The notes beneath the pieces were generated by a model. The model was given only the letters and a program-made list of their open reading frames with translations. It was not told the DNA's origin and searched no databases. The position numbers and the translations under genes are program-made. 64,000 nucleotides of DNA from Streptomyces sp. NBC_01267 (GTDB lineage Bacteria; Actinomycetota; Actinomycetes; Streptomycetales; Streptomycetaceae). The DNA lies in NCBI RefSeq assembly GCF_036241575.1, contig NZ_CP108455.1:1-64000 (forward strand). The letters run 5' to 3'. Shown in pieces: positions 25,669-34,270 of the stretch; position 1 is the stretch's first letter, and every line of letters begins with the position of its first letter.

Positions 25669-26812
25669 CTGAGGTTTTCAAGGCGGGGTCGGTGGGTTGA
25701 CGGCCAGTCTTGTGGCGGTGAGACAGCCGTCGATGAGACGGGGCCGGAGTTGGATCCTGCGTAACTCGCTGCGGAGCTTGCGGTCGAGGTCGTCGGGGGT
25801 GGTGAATGCGGTGTTGGCCATTGCTCTGCGCACGAGTGACCAGACAGCCTCGACCGGATTCAGGTCGGGTGCATACGGCGGAAGCCGGACGGTGGTGAGC
25901 CAGTCGTGTTCGGCCTCGTACCGCTTCAGCCCCGCGGCCAGATGGGTGTTGAGATTGTCCCAGACCACCACGATCGGTCCGTCGAGCTGGATGTGTGCCC
26001 GCACCAGGAGGTCGCGATAGTCCTGCCAGGAGAAGCTCTTGCGGGCGCCCTTGAGCAGGAGGTGCGTGCGGGGCCGGTGGATGACACGGCTCTTCTCGCC
26101 GGCCTTGTAGCAACACAGCGCGGCAACCGAGGTCCGGCGGCGGGACCTGCCACGCACGCGGATGACGGGGGTATGCCCGCGCCGGCCCCAGGTACGGGCA
26201 CGGGGCGGCGTCATCGAGAAGCCGGCCTCGTCCTCGAAGACGATCCAGGCCCCAGAGGCCGCCGCGAGCCTTTTACCCGGGGCCACACCTCCTTCTTCCA
26301 CAGCTCCACCGCGTGCTCGTCACGTTCCAGTGCTCTGCGGGCGGGCGCCTGCCAGGACCAGCCGTGCCGTTTCAGTAGCCGCCACACCGTCGCCACCGAC
26401 ACGCTCACTCGCAGCCGACGGCGGATCACTACCTGGACCCGGACCAGGGTCCAGCGTTCGTCTTCGAAGCCGTGCGTCGCAGGGCCTTTGCCGAGTTCCT
26501 CCTCCAGCACGCCGAACTGGGCATCGGTGATGGTCGGTGAGTTCGCCGGACCCGCGGAACGCAGGCCCTCCATGCCGCCCTCGCGCCAGGCCCGACGCCA
26601 GCGTTCCACCGACCGCACGCTCACTCGCAAGTCCTTCGCGATCACCAAGGTCTTCTCACCCGCCGCGAACCGCTGCCCGGCCTGAAGCCGGATCTCCTCA
26701 CGAAACGCCCGACGCTCAGCGGTCAGGCCCCCACCCTCCGAATACCTCACCCCACCGGCATACCGCAGGAATTAAGAACCGTCACCACCCGACGACAACA
26801 CGAAAACCTCAG
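25669..26812. mobile_element. IS630-family insertion with TA duplication
   Basis: The element is bounded by perfect inverted repeats CTGAGGTTTTC at 25669 and GAAAACCTCAG ending at 26812, and flanked on both sides by TA (25667-25668 and 26813-26814), the classical IS630 target duplication. Its length is 1,144 bp. It is inserted between the barstar-domain gene and the hypothetical at 26839. Without it these two genes would be about 55 bp apart. Confidence 0.85.
25678..26750 (-). CDS. IS630 transposase in two frames
   Basis: The first frame (26750 to 26211) has the HTH part: AERRAFREEIRLQAGQRFAA, then VSVRSVERWRRAWREGGMEG. The second frame (to 25678) has the DDE domain: GAWIVFEDEAGFSMTPPRAR (first aspartate), PIVVVWDNLNTHLAAGLKRY, and PPYAPDLNPVEAVWSLVRRA (glutamate). 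The overlap contains GTAAAAGG; a -1 slip there would join WPRVK to RLAAASGAWIV, producing one continuous 350-residue protein. Programmed -1 frameshifting is known in this family, so the two-frame layout may be functional. Confidence 0.75.
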
Positions 26813-26838
26813 TAACCGCTGCGGGGCCCTTCCCGACC

Positions 26839-27279
26839 ATGTCGATGCTGGACGCATCCCCGAACAGCGTGAGCGGAGACACTGAGGTGCGACACCTGAC
26901 GCCCGTGTTCGCCCTTGGAGCACTCCATCGAGGGAAGGAGATCGAGCAGTTCCTCGGCGGCATCGAACGCGACGGCCGCCAAGGCGTTCGCTGGATTGCC
27001 ATCAGCCCCGACCGCTCGGGCGTCACCGTCTATCTCAACGAAGTCGTGGACGCCGGCACCGACACTTTCCACGACGTCACCGAGTTCCCGCCCCTGGACC
27101 CGGACGAAGAGAGCTGGGGACGGGAAATCGCCGTCCTGGCAACTCCCGAGGAAGCCCTCCAGGTGGCCGTTCAGGAGTTCGGAACGGATCCCGGACGCTG
27201 GGTCAATCAGGGCATTGTGTGCGACGGATACCGTGACTTCCGGATCGCTCGTAAAGCCCAGAGTCCGACGCAACCGTGA
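26839..27279 (+). CDS. Hypothetical protein after IS630
   Basis: 146 residues beginning MSMLDASPNSVSGDTEVRHL, then TPVFALGALHRGKEIEQFLG, RWIAISPDRSGVTVYLNEVV, and GTDPGRWVNQGIVCDGYRDF. Predicted alpha/beta, acidic, no membrane segments. The IS630 copy ends 26 bp before the ATG, so the original promoter or upstream coupling is gone. In the uninterrupted state it would directly follow the barstar-domain gene and could have been its operon partner. No family recognised. Confidence 0.6.
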   Translation: MSMLDASPNSVSGDTEVRHLTPVFALGALHRGKEIEQFLGGIERDGRQGVRWIAISPDRSGVTVYLNEVVDAGTDTFHDVTEFPPLDPDEESWGREIAVLATPEEALQVAVQEFGTDPGRWVNQGIVCDGYRDFRIARKAQSPTQP

Positions 27280-27314
27280 CCTCGAGTCAGCCCCGGCATT
27301 GCCTCGGAATGTGG

Positions 27315-27617
27315 TCAGGCCTGGCCATCCTCGTCGAGCGCCACGAGCAGTTCGTCGACAAGTGCGTGGTGCTGTTCCCGTTCGCCATTGCGCGCCGGAG
27401 TGGCGAGGACCAGGGTCTTTGCCAGACCAAGGTCTCCCGGCCCAGCGCCCAGCAGTTCGCGGGTGACGATGATGGAGTCCATCACGCCGATGCCACGCGC
27501 GCTGAGCATCGACTGGATCGCCGACATCTCCGAGCCTGTCGCCAGCAGGGGGCGGAGCTCGTCGGTCAAGGCCGAGAGCCGGATGGCCCGTTCGGCGTCG
27601 AGTCCAGAGAGTGCCAT
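27315..27617 (-). CDS. Small hypothetical protein, operon partner
   Basis: 100 residues, mostly helical: DAERAIRLSALTDELRPLLA, MSAIQSMLSARGIGVMDSII, then LGLAKTLVLATPARNGEREQ. It follows the 178-residue hypothetical with three bases between stop and start, so the pair is co-transcribed. The GVMDSIIVTRELLG segment looks like part of a domain that joins a partner. No recognised family. Confidence 0.5.
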   Translation of the reverse strand: MALSGLDAERAIRLSALTDELRPLLATGSEMSAIQSMLSARGIGVMDSIIVTRELLGAGPGDLGLAKTLVLATPARNGEREQHHALVDELLVALDEDGQA

Positions 27618-27620
27618 CGC

Positions 27621-28157
27621 TCAGCTCCCGTCCTTTGCCGGTACGGGTTCGTCCGCCGTGTCGGCCATGACGAGGCCAGCGCTGACGGCCTGCCTGTCGT
27701 CGATCCCGACATGCCGCAGGAAGGCCCAACGGTCCAGCTGAGTGCATGCCCAGTTGGGGTCGTATGCCGCGGTGGGCAGCTGGGGGATGCGCTTGCGGCC
27801 CGTTTCGTCCAACCGATACTGCTCCTCGAATGCGGTGCTCCACGCTTGGACAGCGGGGGTGTACCGCTCTCGGGCCTCTTCAGCGCTGATATCCAGGTAG
27901 GCCGCGACCTGTGCCCAGGAGCTGCCGCGTTCGACTTCGTAGACGACGGCCGAGTTCAGAGTCCGCTCAGCCAGTTCGATGAGCTGTCGGGCTTGGCTGA
28001 CGCGACCGGCGAGTCCGGTATCAACATCGCTTCGAGTACCCACCAGCCCGGCGGCGCTGTCCCCTACCTCTGTGGCGTGGTCGGCAAGTACGAGCCGGGC
28101 CAGTCCTTCACGGGAGTACGCGGATTGGTCATGGTCGTAGGGGGTCGGCTCGCTCAT
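27621..28157 (-). CDS. Hypothetical protein, first gene of pair
   Basis: 178 residues: SAYSREGLARLVLADHATEV, QARQLIELAERTLNSAVVYE, RGSSWAQVAAYLDISAEEAR and then QLPTAAYDPNWACTQLDRWA. The SSWAQVAAYLDISAEEARER stretch looks like a helix-turn-helix of the kind used by small Streptomyces regulators. The frame is complete, with a second small gene directly downstream. Confidence 0.55.
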   Translation of the reverse strand: MSEPTPYDHDQSAYSREGLARLVLADHATEVGDSAAGLVGTRSDVDTGLAGRVSQARQLIELAERTLNSAVVYEVERGSSWAQVAAYLDISAEEARERYTPAVQAWSTAFEEQYRLDETGRKRIPQLPTAAYDPNWACTQLDRWAFLRHVGIDDRQAVSAGLVMADTADEPVPAKDGS

Positions 28158-28299
28158 GAGGGACAGAATTCCATGTCCACGTGTTCTGCGGGTACTGAGT
28201 ATTCACGGCCGACTACCCCATGAACGGGCCGATTCACCACAAGGCGGGAACCTGCCCTGTTTCGGCGCTGCCTGGCACAGGTTCGCCGGAACATGTGCA

Positions 28300-28605
28300 C
28301 TTTACTGAAGGTCTTGTTCGAGGTCAGGATGATCGAGCCCTTCTCGTAGCGCTTTGAGATCACCTCGAAGACCAGGTTCGCCTCGGCGCGTTCGAGGGGC
28401 TGGTAGCCGGCCTCATCAACCACGAGGACGCTGGGCCGCAGGTAGGTGCCGAGCTTGTTGACCAGCCGTCCGGCGGTTTCGGCGGTCTTGAGGTTGCGGA
28501 CCATGTCGTCGGGGGTCGTGATGTAGATCGAGTAGCCGGCCCGGCAGGCTGCGACGGCCAGGGCGACGGCGATATGCGTCTTGCCGACCCCGGGAGTTAT
28601 AAACG
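28300..28605 (-). pseudogene. IstB-like ATPase fragment (IS21 helper)
   Basis: The minus strand holds the AAA core of an IstB protein: TPGVGKTHIAVALAVAACRA (Walker A), TTPDDMVRNLKTAETAGRLV, then LRPSVLVVDEAGYQPLERAE (Walker B) and RYEKGSIILTSNKTFS. Both ends are lost: the N-terminal helical domain is missing and the frame continues into nonsense after the sensor-like segment. No istA is present. It is a remnant of an IS21-family element. Confidence 0.65.
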
Positions 28606-28861
28606 GGAGCTGAGCCCCTCTCTTCTCTGTCTGCAACGAGCGTCACGCCAGGGCCAGCGTTGCGGCCGGCGCGGCGTGCTCAGGACATGCAATTCGTCGA
28701 GCACGGTCGGGGCGACGGGATACCCGTCCTCAAGGACGGCCGGGGGCCGTGGAGGGATTCAGCGTTTGACGCGGTTCGGATGTTTGACAGCGGCCAGTTG
28801 AAATCCCAGATAGCGGGGAGCTGGCCGGCCGTGTGGATGGCTACGGAGTGTGAAGAGCTGT
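28606..28861. other. Unassigned degenerate stretch
   Basis: Short open frames on both strands, none with a supported start or family. It sits between the IstB remnant and the 28862 gene and probably belongs to the same decayed insertion. Confidence 0.3.
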
Positions 28862-29356
28862 CTAGGCAGTCCGAGCGAGATCCATGATCCAGTTGGTGCG
28901 CCAGGTGGTTCCGCCGTCGTAGGAGAACGCCTGCTCCCAGCGCGGGGCCTTCGGGTTGCGGGTGGTCCACTGGAAACGGACCTTGACCTCGTGCCCACCG
29001 AGGACGTCGTCGCAGAAGAACGTGCCGACGCCCTCGGTGAAGGAGCCCTCCACGTACGGGTCCAGGTGCCCGGGTCGACCGCTGGAGGCCCACCAGATCC
29101 GCCACACCTTGGCCTCCGGGTCGAACTGCCGCAGTGTGAAACCCTCGAAGGATTCGGCGAAGATCCGATCGACATGCCCGAGTCCGCCAAGGACTGGCTC
29201 CGCCGACGCTGTGGCATCGAACTCGATCCACTCCTCGCAGGTGGGGTCGGTGACGTCCACCAGCTTGCGATTGCGTACCTGCCAGTCGCCGAAGATGAAG
29301 TCGAAGTCGGAACGCCCGTCGGCAAGCACGGCAGAACTCACGGCAACTACCCCCAA
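28862..29356 (-). CDS. DUF1579-like hypothetical protein
   Basis: A roughly 150-residue beta-rich protein: SDFDFIFGDWQVRNRKLVDV, EWIEFDATASAEPVLGGLGH, FAESFEGFTLRQFDPEAKVW and EQAFSYDGGTTWRTNWIMDL. The FDFIFGDWQVRNRKL opening and the GGTTWRTNW ending are characteristic of a widespread family of small calycin-like proteins with unknown ligands. The start is uncertain because the recognisable part begins at DFDF. The frame is intact. Confidence 0.65.
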   Translation of the reverse strand: MGVVAVSSAVLADGRSDFDFIFGDWQVRNRKLVDVTDPTCEEWIEFDATASAEPVLGGLGHVDRIFAESFEGFTLRQFDPEAKVWRIWWASSGRPGHLDPYVEGSFTEGVGTFFCDDVLGGHEVKVRFQWTTRNPKAPRWEQAFSYDGGTTWRTNWIMDLARTA

Positions 29357-29479
29357 GGTGCTGCGCTGCTGGTCTCGTTCGGGCAGCGCTGAGGCCGAAA
29401 CGGTACGTTTCCACTCGGCCGCACAGGCAACATCTTGATCAAGAAGTCGTCACGGTATGTGACACATTCGCTGGCCGTA

Positions 29480-30045
29480 CGGAACTTGAAGTGGCCGCTC
29501 GCAGATGGCGAGAACGGCGAAGCCGAGAAGGACGGGTTCGAGGAAGCGTGACGTCATCTCGATGTCTTCTCCGGTGGTGGTGAGGTTCTGGTCAAAGGTT
29601 TGGAAGTCGACGGAGTTGATGGCGGCGCGTGTGGCCTTCGCGGCCCGCTCGGCGGTGAACCGGCTGTCGGCGGAGTCGGTGACAGCCGGGGCGGGGTTCG
29701 TGTGATGAGGGCCAGAGTCTGTCCGGTGGCGGGGAGGGTGCCGGTGGTGCAGGGTTTCCGGTCGTTGGTGGGCAGACCCCACATCATCAGCGTCAGGACA
29801 GTGGCGGTCATGGCCAGGGCAAGCTAGGACAACGCGCGGGAGGTCCGCAGACCGTAGCCGGGCAGGGCCCAGTACCCGGTGAGTAGGCCGCGCTCCACTC
29901 GGCTGCGCCAACGGTCCAGGCGCCGCATCTCCGTTTCGGCGTAGTAGAAGTCGGCGGCGCCGGGATGACCTTCCCGAAGACCCGATAGAGCTGGAGCGCA
30001 CTGCCTGGACGGCGATCCAGGAGAACCAGCAGGCCTCCGGCCGCT
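29480..30045 (-). pseudogene. Pentapeptide/membrane protein, decayed C-terminus
   Basis: Pieces in successive minus-strand frames reconstruct the tail of a Streptomyces pentapeptide-type membrane protein: LQLYRVFGKVIP, HPGAADFYYAETEMRRLDRW, GLLTGYWALPGYGLRTSRAL, a stop, then LALAMTATVLTLMMWGLPTN, a frameshift, and INSVDFQTFDQNLTTTGEDI, EMTSRFLEPVLLGFAVLAIC. At least one in-frame stop and two frame changes mean it is dead. Confidence 0.55.
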
Positions 30046-30050
30046 TCTGT

Positions 30051-30485
30051 TCAGAGGGCCTCGGCGAGGTCATCGGTTTGGTCGGCCAGGTTCTGCGCGG
30101 TGCCCGGTCTGCGGAGGTGCTCTCGGCGGGCTGCTGCCAGGAGCGCGGTCACAGTTGCTGGCTCAGCGCCGGTCACGGTGGCGATCTGATCGATGCTCAG
30201 TAGCAGGTTGTCGTGGAGCAGGGAGGTGCTCTCGGCTGCCGTGAGCGTGTGGCCGCTGCGGTGGGCGACGGCCCTGGTGTGTTTCTCCCAGGCCCAGGCG
30301 GAGGGGCGCGGTTTGGTGACGATGGTGGTCCAGCTGCTGGCTATGAGATCGAAGAGGTGGGAGGCGGCGAGCCGTGCCTCTTCCGGGGTGAGGAGGGCTG
30401 CGGCGTAGGCGTGGTAGGCGGGGCGGTGCAGATCGTAGAAGGCGTAGAAGGCGTTCGTGAGCAGGGTGGGTCGGACGGGCTTCAT
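30051..30485 (-). CDS. Sigma-factor-like helical protein
   Basis: 144 residues starting at the ATG at 30485. LTNAFYAFYDLHRPAYHAYA and LLTPEEARLAASHLFDLIAS resemble the region 2-like helices of degenerate sigma factors, and LLSIDQIATVTGAEPATVTA, LLAAAREHLRR resembles a region 4 HTH. Many Streptomyces accessory loci carry such small sigma-like proteins with unknown targets. It follows the XRE regulator with 23 bases between, so they are probably one transcript. Confidence 0.55.
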   Translation of the reverse strand: MKPVRPTLLTNAFYAFYDLHRPAYHAYAAALLTPEEARLAASHLFDLIASSWTTIVTKPRPSAWAWEKHTRAVAHRSGHTLTAAESTSLLHDNLLLSIDQIATVTGAEPATVTALLAAARREHLRRPGTAQNLADQTDDLAEAL

Positions 30486-30508
30486 GGTCCTGTTCCTGAT
30501 GGTCAGGG

Positions 30509-31486
30509 TCAGAAGGACTCGGCGCGGAGGGTGCTGATCTTGGCGCTGGCGCGGGCCTGGCGCCGGACTTGGGCGTTGAGTGTGCTGGTCTCGGCGTTGG
30601 CGTGGGCCTGGCGCCACAGTGGTCGGATGGTGTCGGGCAGGCCGTGGAGGACGGTGGTGAGCCGTGCGACCACCTGCCACACGGGGACGCCTGGGCCGTC
30701 GAGCGCCTGTCGTAGCTCGGTAGCGGTGATGTGTTGCGCGGAGGCGAGGAGCGTCTCGTCGCTTGGGGATCCGGCAGCGTAGTGGAGGGCTTGCAGGTAG
30801 GTGCGCAGGGCCTGGACGGGTTCTGCGGCTGAGGGGCGTACTCGGGCGGCTGTTTCCCAGAGGGGTTTCATCAGAGCGGAGTTGCCCCCGCACGTATCGG
30901 AGATGGCCTTGACGTGCTGCCAGGAGACGTCGCGCTGGCCGGAGAGTATGCGTGATACGTAGGACGGGTGGATTTTCATGCGGTCGGCGAGTTCCCGCTG
31001 GGAGATGTGCGAGCCGTTCCACATGAGGGTGAGCGCGCTGGCCAGACGCTGGCGTGGCTGGCGCAGCGGGTTCGGTGTATCCGGCAGGTCGGCTGCGGTT
31101 TGGTTGTCCGGGGTGGTGCGGCGCGGTCGGTGACGTGATGTCAGGGCCTGGTCGACGATGTGCGGGTTGTATTTCTTGCGCAGCCGGTCCTCGGTGCGCT
31201 CCAGGATTTCCGCGAGTTCGCCGAGCGGTTCGCCCTGGGAGCGTTGGCGTACGACGAGGGCTCCGATCGCTTCCTGCGTCAGGCTCTTGATCGCGACGAC
31301 GCGGTCGAGCAGTTCCGTTGTCGGGGTGGCGATGCCGTAGGCGCTCTGCATCAGTTCTTCGGAGAGTGCGGTGAGGTCCTCGGCGATGTCGCGGACGGCT
31401 TCGGTGCAGCGGGTGGCGCGATCGGTGTCGACGCAGGGCGCGGAGCGGGCGGGCCGTGCGGGGCCCGACTGCGAACGGATAGACAC
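30509..31486 (-). CDS. XRE-type HTH regulator, 325 aa
   Basis: The N-terminal 130 residues are helical (DIAEDLTALSEELMQSAYGI, LTQEAIGALVVRQRSQGEPL, ILERTEDRLRKKYNPHIVDQ). An XRE HTH lies at about 165-205 (SQRELADRMKIHPSYVSRIL, SGQRDVSWQHVKAISDTCGG). The C-terminal 100 residues are again helical (LRTYLQALHYAAGSPSDETL and HANAETSTLNAQVRRQARAS). The layout is typical of Streptomyces regulators that act with a small sigma-like or effector protein, which here is the next gene. The frame is complete. Confidence 0.75.
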   Translation of the reverse strand: MSIRSQSGPARPARSAPCVDTDRATRCTEAVRDIAEDLTALSEELMQSAYGIATPTTELLDRVVAIKSLTQEAIGALVVRQRSQGEPLGELAEILERTEDRLRKKYNPHIVDQALTSRHRPRRTTPDNQTAADLPDTPNPLRQPRQRLASALTLMWNGSHISQRELADRMKIHPSYVSRILSGQRDVSWQHVKAISDTCGGNSALMKPLWETAARVRPSAAEPVQALRTYLQALHYAAGSPSDETLLASAQHITATELRQALDGPGVPVWQVVARLTTVLHGLPDTIRPLWRQAHANAETSTLNAQVRRQARASAKISTLRAESF

Positions 31487-31607
31487 GGGTGACCTCTTTC
31501 GGGGGTGCCGGGGCGGGTATCTGTGCCTGCCCGCCCGCTGACGCGGTGGCGATCTGTGCTGCGGCCGTGCGGCGGGAGGTGGTGTTCCCGCCGCACGGCC
31601 TGTCAGA

Positions 31608-31778
31608 TCAGCGTCGGCGGATTCGCCGGTAGACCAGCGAAGATCCGTGAGAGGCCGTCAGGAGAAGCGTCAGGAACGGCAGCACCCGGGGCAGAAGGAG
31701 GCCCGGGATCGCGAGAAGAGGCAGGGAAAGCGCGACGACGAGCAGGTTTCCCCGGACTGCGACAGCCATGACAGACAT
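31608..31778 (-). CDS. Small membrane protein, 56 aa
   Basis: MSVMAVAVRGNLLVVALSLP, then LLAIPGLLLPRVLPFLTLLL and a basic tail SLVYRRIRRR: two closely spaced membrane helices with a positive cytoplasmic end. The ATG at 31778 has GGGAGAGAG upstream. It precedes the XRE regulator by about 120 bases on the same strand and may be part of that unit. Confidence 0.5.
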   Translation of the reverse strand: MSVMAVAVRGNLLVVALSLPLLAIPGLLLPRVLPFLTLLLTASHGSSLVYRRIRRR

Positions 31779-32361
31779 GGCATCTCTCTCCCGCGTTTGA
31801 ACCGGGTGCGGGAAAGGGATGATACGTTCACGGCGCAGTTTCCGTGCAATTGCAGAAGCACGTGCAGGGAGACGGGTTCGGTGTCGGTGAAGAATCACGA
31901 GGGGATTCCCTTCGGGGTCGGAGCTGACGCGTGAGAAGCGACAGACCCCGGCGAGGCGACCAACCAGTAGCCGGGGTCTTTGCTTGCCCGGCTTAGAACC
32001 GGGAATCGGACAGTACTACCTTCCGCAGGCAACTAGTGCCACAAAGTAGCGTCGTGGGCATAGGTACCCATCCCCCACTTAATGAACGCTCAACTACTGT
32101 CCTGCACGAAACAGTCCGGTAAGTGATCAAAATCGGTCAACAGAATCGGGCATGCGTGGCGAAGGCCCTGAATTCGCCCAGCCGGAAGTGCGCCCGCGTG
32201 CACGGGCCCTACCCCCATTGCGACAACCGTGCGCCCTCCACCGAAACGCTCGAAGATCCACAAGTTTGTCAACAAATCGTTGCGTCACCCGCGGATCCCC
32301 GTGCGGGTGATTCCCGCCCACCAGGCGAACCGCGGCGACGCCGCCCCGCGTCGGGCCAGGC
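31779..32361. other. Intergenic region with terminator-like hairpin
   Basis: About 580 bases without a supported gene. It contains the strong hairpin at 31943-31979 (separate entry), the promoter region of the 56-residue membrane protein, and the upstream sequence of the DUF6207 gene. No other motif is clear. Confidence 0.4.
31943..31979. terminator. GC-rich hairpin followed by T-run
   Basis: AGACCCCGGC at 31943-31952 pairs perfectly with 31970-31979 (10-bp stem, 17-base loop) and is followed by TTTG on the plus strand. No plus-strand gene is confidently placed before it, so it may instead mark the end of a decayed gene. Confidence 0.5.
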
Positions 32362-32592
32362 ATGGACAAGATCGACGCACAACACGTAGCCGAACCCGGA
32401 CTCGTCGTTCTCGACATCACCGCGGCCGACGAATCAACCGCCCTGCAGACCATGACCGAACTCAGCCAGCTCTGGGCGACTTCCGGCGTCAGCCCCGTCC
32501 AGCGCACACCCGGCGAACCCGGCATCCACACACGGCTGTACGCGAACCTCCGGCACTACGACAGCGATGGCACCCAAGATCCGACCCCGTGA
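32362..32592 (+). CDS. DUF6207-family small protein
   Basis: 76 residues: MDKIDAQHVAEPGLVVLDIT, then AADESTALQTMTELSQLWAT, GVSPVQRTPGEPGIHTRLYA. The EPGLVVLDITAADESTA signature is diagnostic of the DUF6207 family, short Streptomyces proteins of unknown function. The frame is complete. It converges with the DUF6233 gene, leaving 18 bases between the stops. Confidence 0.7.
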   Translation: MDKIDAQHVAEPGLVVLDITAADESTALQTMTELSQLWATSGVSPVQRTPGEPGIHTRLYANLRHYDSDGTQDPTP

Positions 32593-32610
32593 AGGCCAGC
32601 GTGGAGAGCA

Positions 32611-33006
32611 CTACCGCAGGGGCAGAAGTGCCGCAGCGGCGTCGTACTCCTGGCACGCCCCGCCGCCGGGTCCGCGCAGCGCGGTGAGCGCCTGGTCGAG
32701 ATCGATTTCCCGCCCGGCCTCTCCCGCGACCTCGCAGTCGTGGACGTGAACCATCTGGCCCCGCGGTCGGCGGCGGTGGTCCAGCACGCTCACCACACGC
32801 CATCCCCAACGCGGCCCGGCCGGAACCGGCACGGGAGACGGCGGCAGAGGATGGGTCGGCACAGGGTCGTACGACACTCCGTCAACGGGTCGTACCCGGT
32901 CCGGTGGCAGCCACATCCGCAACTCCGCGGGCACGGCGTCGACGGCGCCATCTGTGTTGTGCCACAGAAGAAGTACCACCAGGTAGCGCCAGGTCCCGTT
33001 CTCCAT
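32611..33006 (-). CDS. DUF6233-like protein
   Basis: 131 residues. The C-terminal half is the recognisable part: PPDRVRPVDGVSYDPVPTHP, WGWRVVSVLDHRRRPRGQMV, then VHVHDCEVAGEAGREIDLDQ and ACQEYDAAAALL, as in DUF6233 proteins. These carry a conserved histidine/cysteine region (VHDC, ACQE) that could bind metal. The ATG at 33006 is used, although coding character extends upstream (ELTGVLESRRQ), so the true start may be disrupted. Function unknown. Confidence 0.55.
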   Translation of the reverse strand: MENGTWRYLVVLLLWHNTDGAVDAVPAELRMWLPPDRVRPVDGVSYDPVPTHPLPPSPVPVPAGPRWGWRVVSVLDHRRRPRGQMVHVHDCEVAGEAGREIDLDQALTALRGPGGGACQEYDAAAALLPLR

Positions 33007-33211
33007 CTGCCGGCGGGATTCCAGGACTCCGGTGAGTTCCTGTTCTCTGGGGTGGGCGGGGCTGTGGTGTGACGTGGTGCGGGGCGGATTCGGTGCTCAT
33101 CGTCTAGGCAGAGCGAGTACCGGCGGGCTCCTCGGCCGGTCGAGTGCTTGAGTGCCATCCGGGCCTCCACCAGGTCCTCGCCACCGAGCGTCTCCCAGAA
33201 GGAGTGGGTGC

Positions 33212-33367
33212 TCACCAGGATGGTGAGATCGCGTAGCTGGAGGTGCAGGCCCTCGACCTGTCACGCAGGCCGGCCGCGACGGACGACTTCCCCGAGGCGC
33301 TGTTGCCGCGGAGCACGATCAGGCGCGTGTCCTGCGTTCCGACCGTGCCCGGCACGCTCTGCGTCAC
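33212..33367 (-). pseudogene. P-loop kinase/AAA protein, N-terminal remnant
   Basis: A GTG at 33365-33367 overlaps the stop of the DUF6042-like gene in a GTGA. The frame gives TQDTRLIVLRGNSASGKSSV and AAGLRDR, a Walker A kinase start, then turns to nonsense and stops after 51 codons. Downstream in another frame is a coding-like stretch, LHLQLRDLTILVSTHSFWET. The gene has therefore suffered an internal deletion or frameshift soon after the P-loop. Confidence 0.5.
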
Positions 33368-34176
33368 GTGTCGTCGCCCGCGATGCTCAGCTGCATCCGG
33401 GTCTCGTGGAAGTGCTCCCAGTCCATGACCAGGCGGAAGCGCCGGTGGGCCTCCAGGCGCTCGGCGTCGGCGGGCTCCTGGCCGCGCTGCACGTGGGCGT
33501 CCCCAGACTCCACGAGCTCCGCGAGGGCGAGACGGACGTCGTCGGCGTCCTGGCCGGTGGCGGCCGCCAGGCGGTCCAGGGAGGTGAGGACCTCCTGCGG
33601 TTCACCCAGATCGTCGACCAGATGGTTGATGAGGGTGTTGACGAGCGGCCCGGTGCGCAGCGTCCAGCGGATCTTGTCGAGGCGCTGGCTCTGTTCGGAA
33701 TCCAAGGGGAGCAGGTCGCCGGGCAGCGGGAGCGCGGCGGGCATCGACCACCGGGCGCCGTCCGGTGTCTCCGCGCGGCTGGCCAGGCCCCACGTCAGGT
33801 AGAGCTCGGACAGGTCCCGCACCGTTGTGGGCACCGGGTAGCCAGCAGCCGTCAGCATGGCGCCGAACTGCTCCCAGCGCCGCGCCTCGCACGCCTCGCG
33901 GCCTTCCGGCGCTTCCTCGTAGTCCCACTCCTCATCAGGCCACGAGAACGTGAGCGCTCCATCGAGATCGCCGCCGATCATGTCCCAGTGGCCGTCGAAG
34001 ATCTCCTGCACCAGGTCGTCCAGCGAACCGGTGCAGCCGGGCTGGCTCGCGGTCCCGATCAGCATCGTCAGGGGGAAGCCCTGGCGGGGCAGCACGTGGT
34101 CCCAGCCCGAGACGAACCAGTCGTTGTGCATCGCCATATCCCGGCGCCGGCCGGGCACAGACGGGTTCTCAGTCAT
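33364..34176 (-). CDS. DUF6042-like hypothetical protein
   Basis: 270 residues: MAMHNDWFVSGWDHVLPRQG, FPLTMLIGTASQPGCTGSLD, DLVQEIFDGHWDMIGGDLDG, ALTFSWPDEEWDYEEAPEGR. The C-terminal third looks like a winged-helix region (PQEVLTSLDRLAAATGQDAD, DVRLALAELVESGDAHVQRG). The opening matches what I know as DUF6042, found only in Streptomyces relatives. Its stop overlaps the start of the truncated P-loop kinase, so the two were translationally coupled. Confidence 0.6.
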   Translation of the reverse strand: MTENPSVPGRRRDMAMHNDWFVSGWDHVLPRQGFPLTMLIGTASQPGCTGSLDDLVQEIFDGHWDMIGGDLDGALTFSWPDEEWDYEEAPEGREACEARRWEQFGAMLTAAGYPVPTTVRDLSELYLTWGLASRAETPDGARWSMPAALPLPGDLLPLDSEQSQRLDKIRWTLRTGPLVNTLINHLVDDLGEPQEVLTSLDRLAAATGQDADDVRLALAELVESGDAHVQRGQEPADAERLEAHRRFRLVMDWEHFHETRMQLSIAGDDT

Positions 34177-34270
34177 CCGCAGCTCTTCCTCGAAAACGGG
34201 CCCAACGCTCGCAGCGTACGCACTGTGGTGCGGGGAGCGTTCCTACTCCAGGCCGGGAAGTTGCGGGTCG

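Noticed and set aside
31943..31979. tRNA gene or attachment site at the GC-rich hairpin
   Set aside because: I could not fit a cloverleaf, and no CCA-end or anticodon arm is visible. A terminator is the simpler reading.
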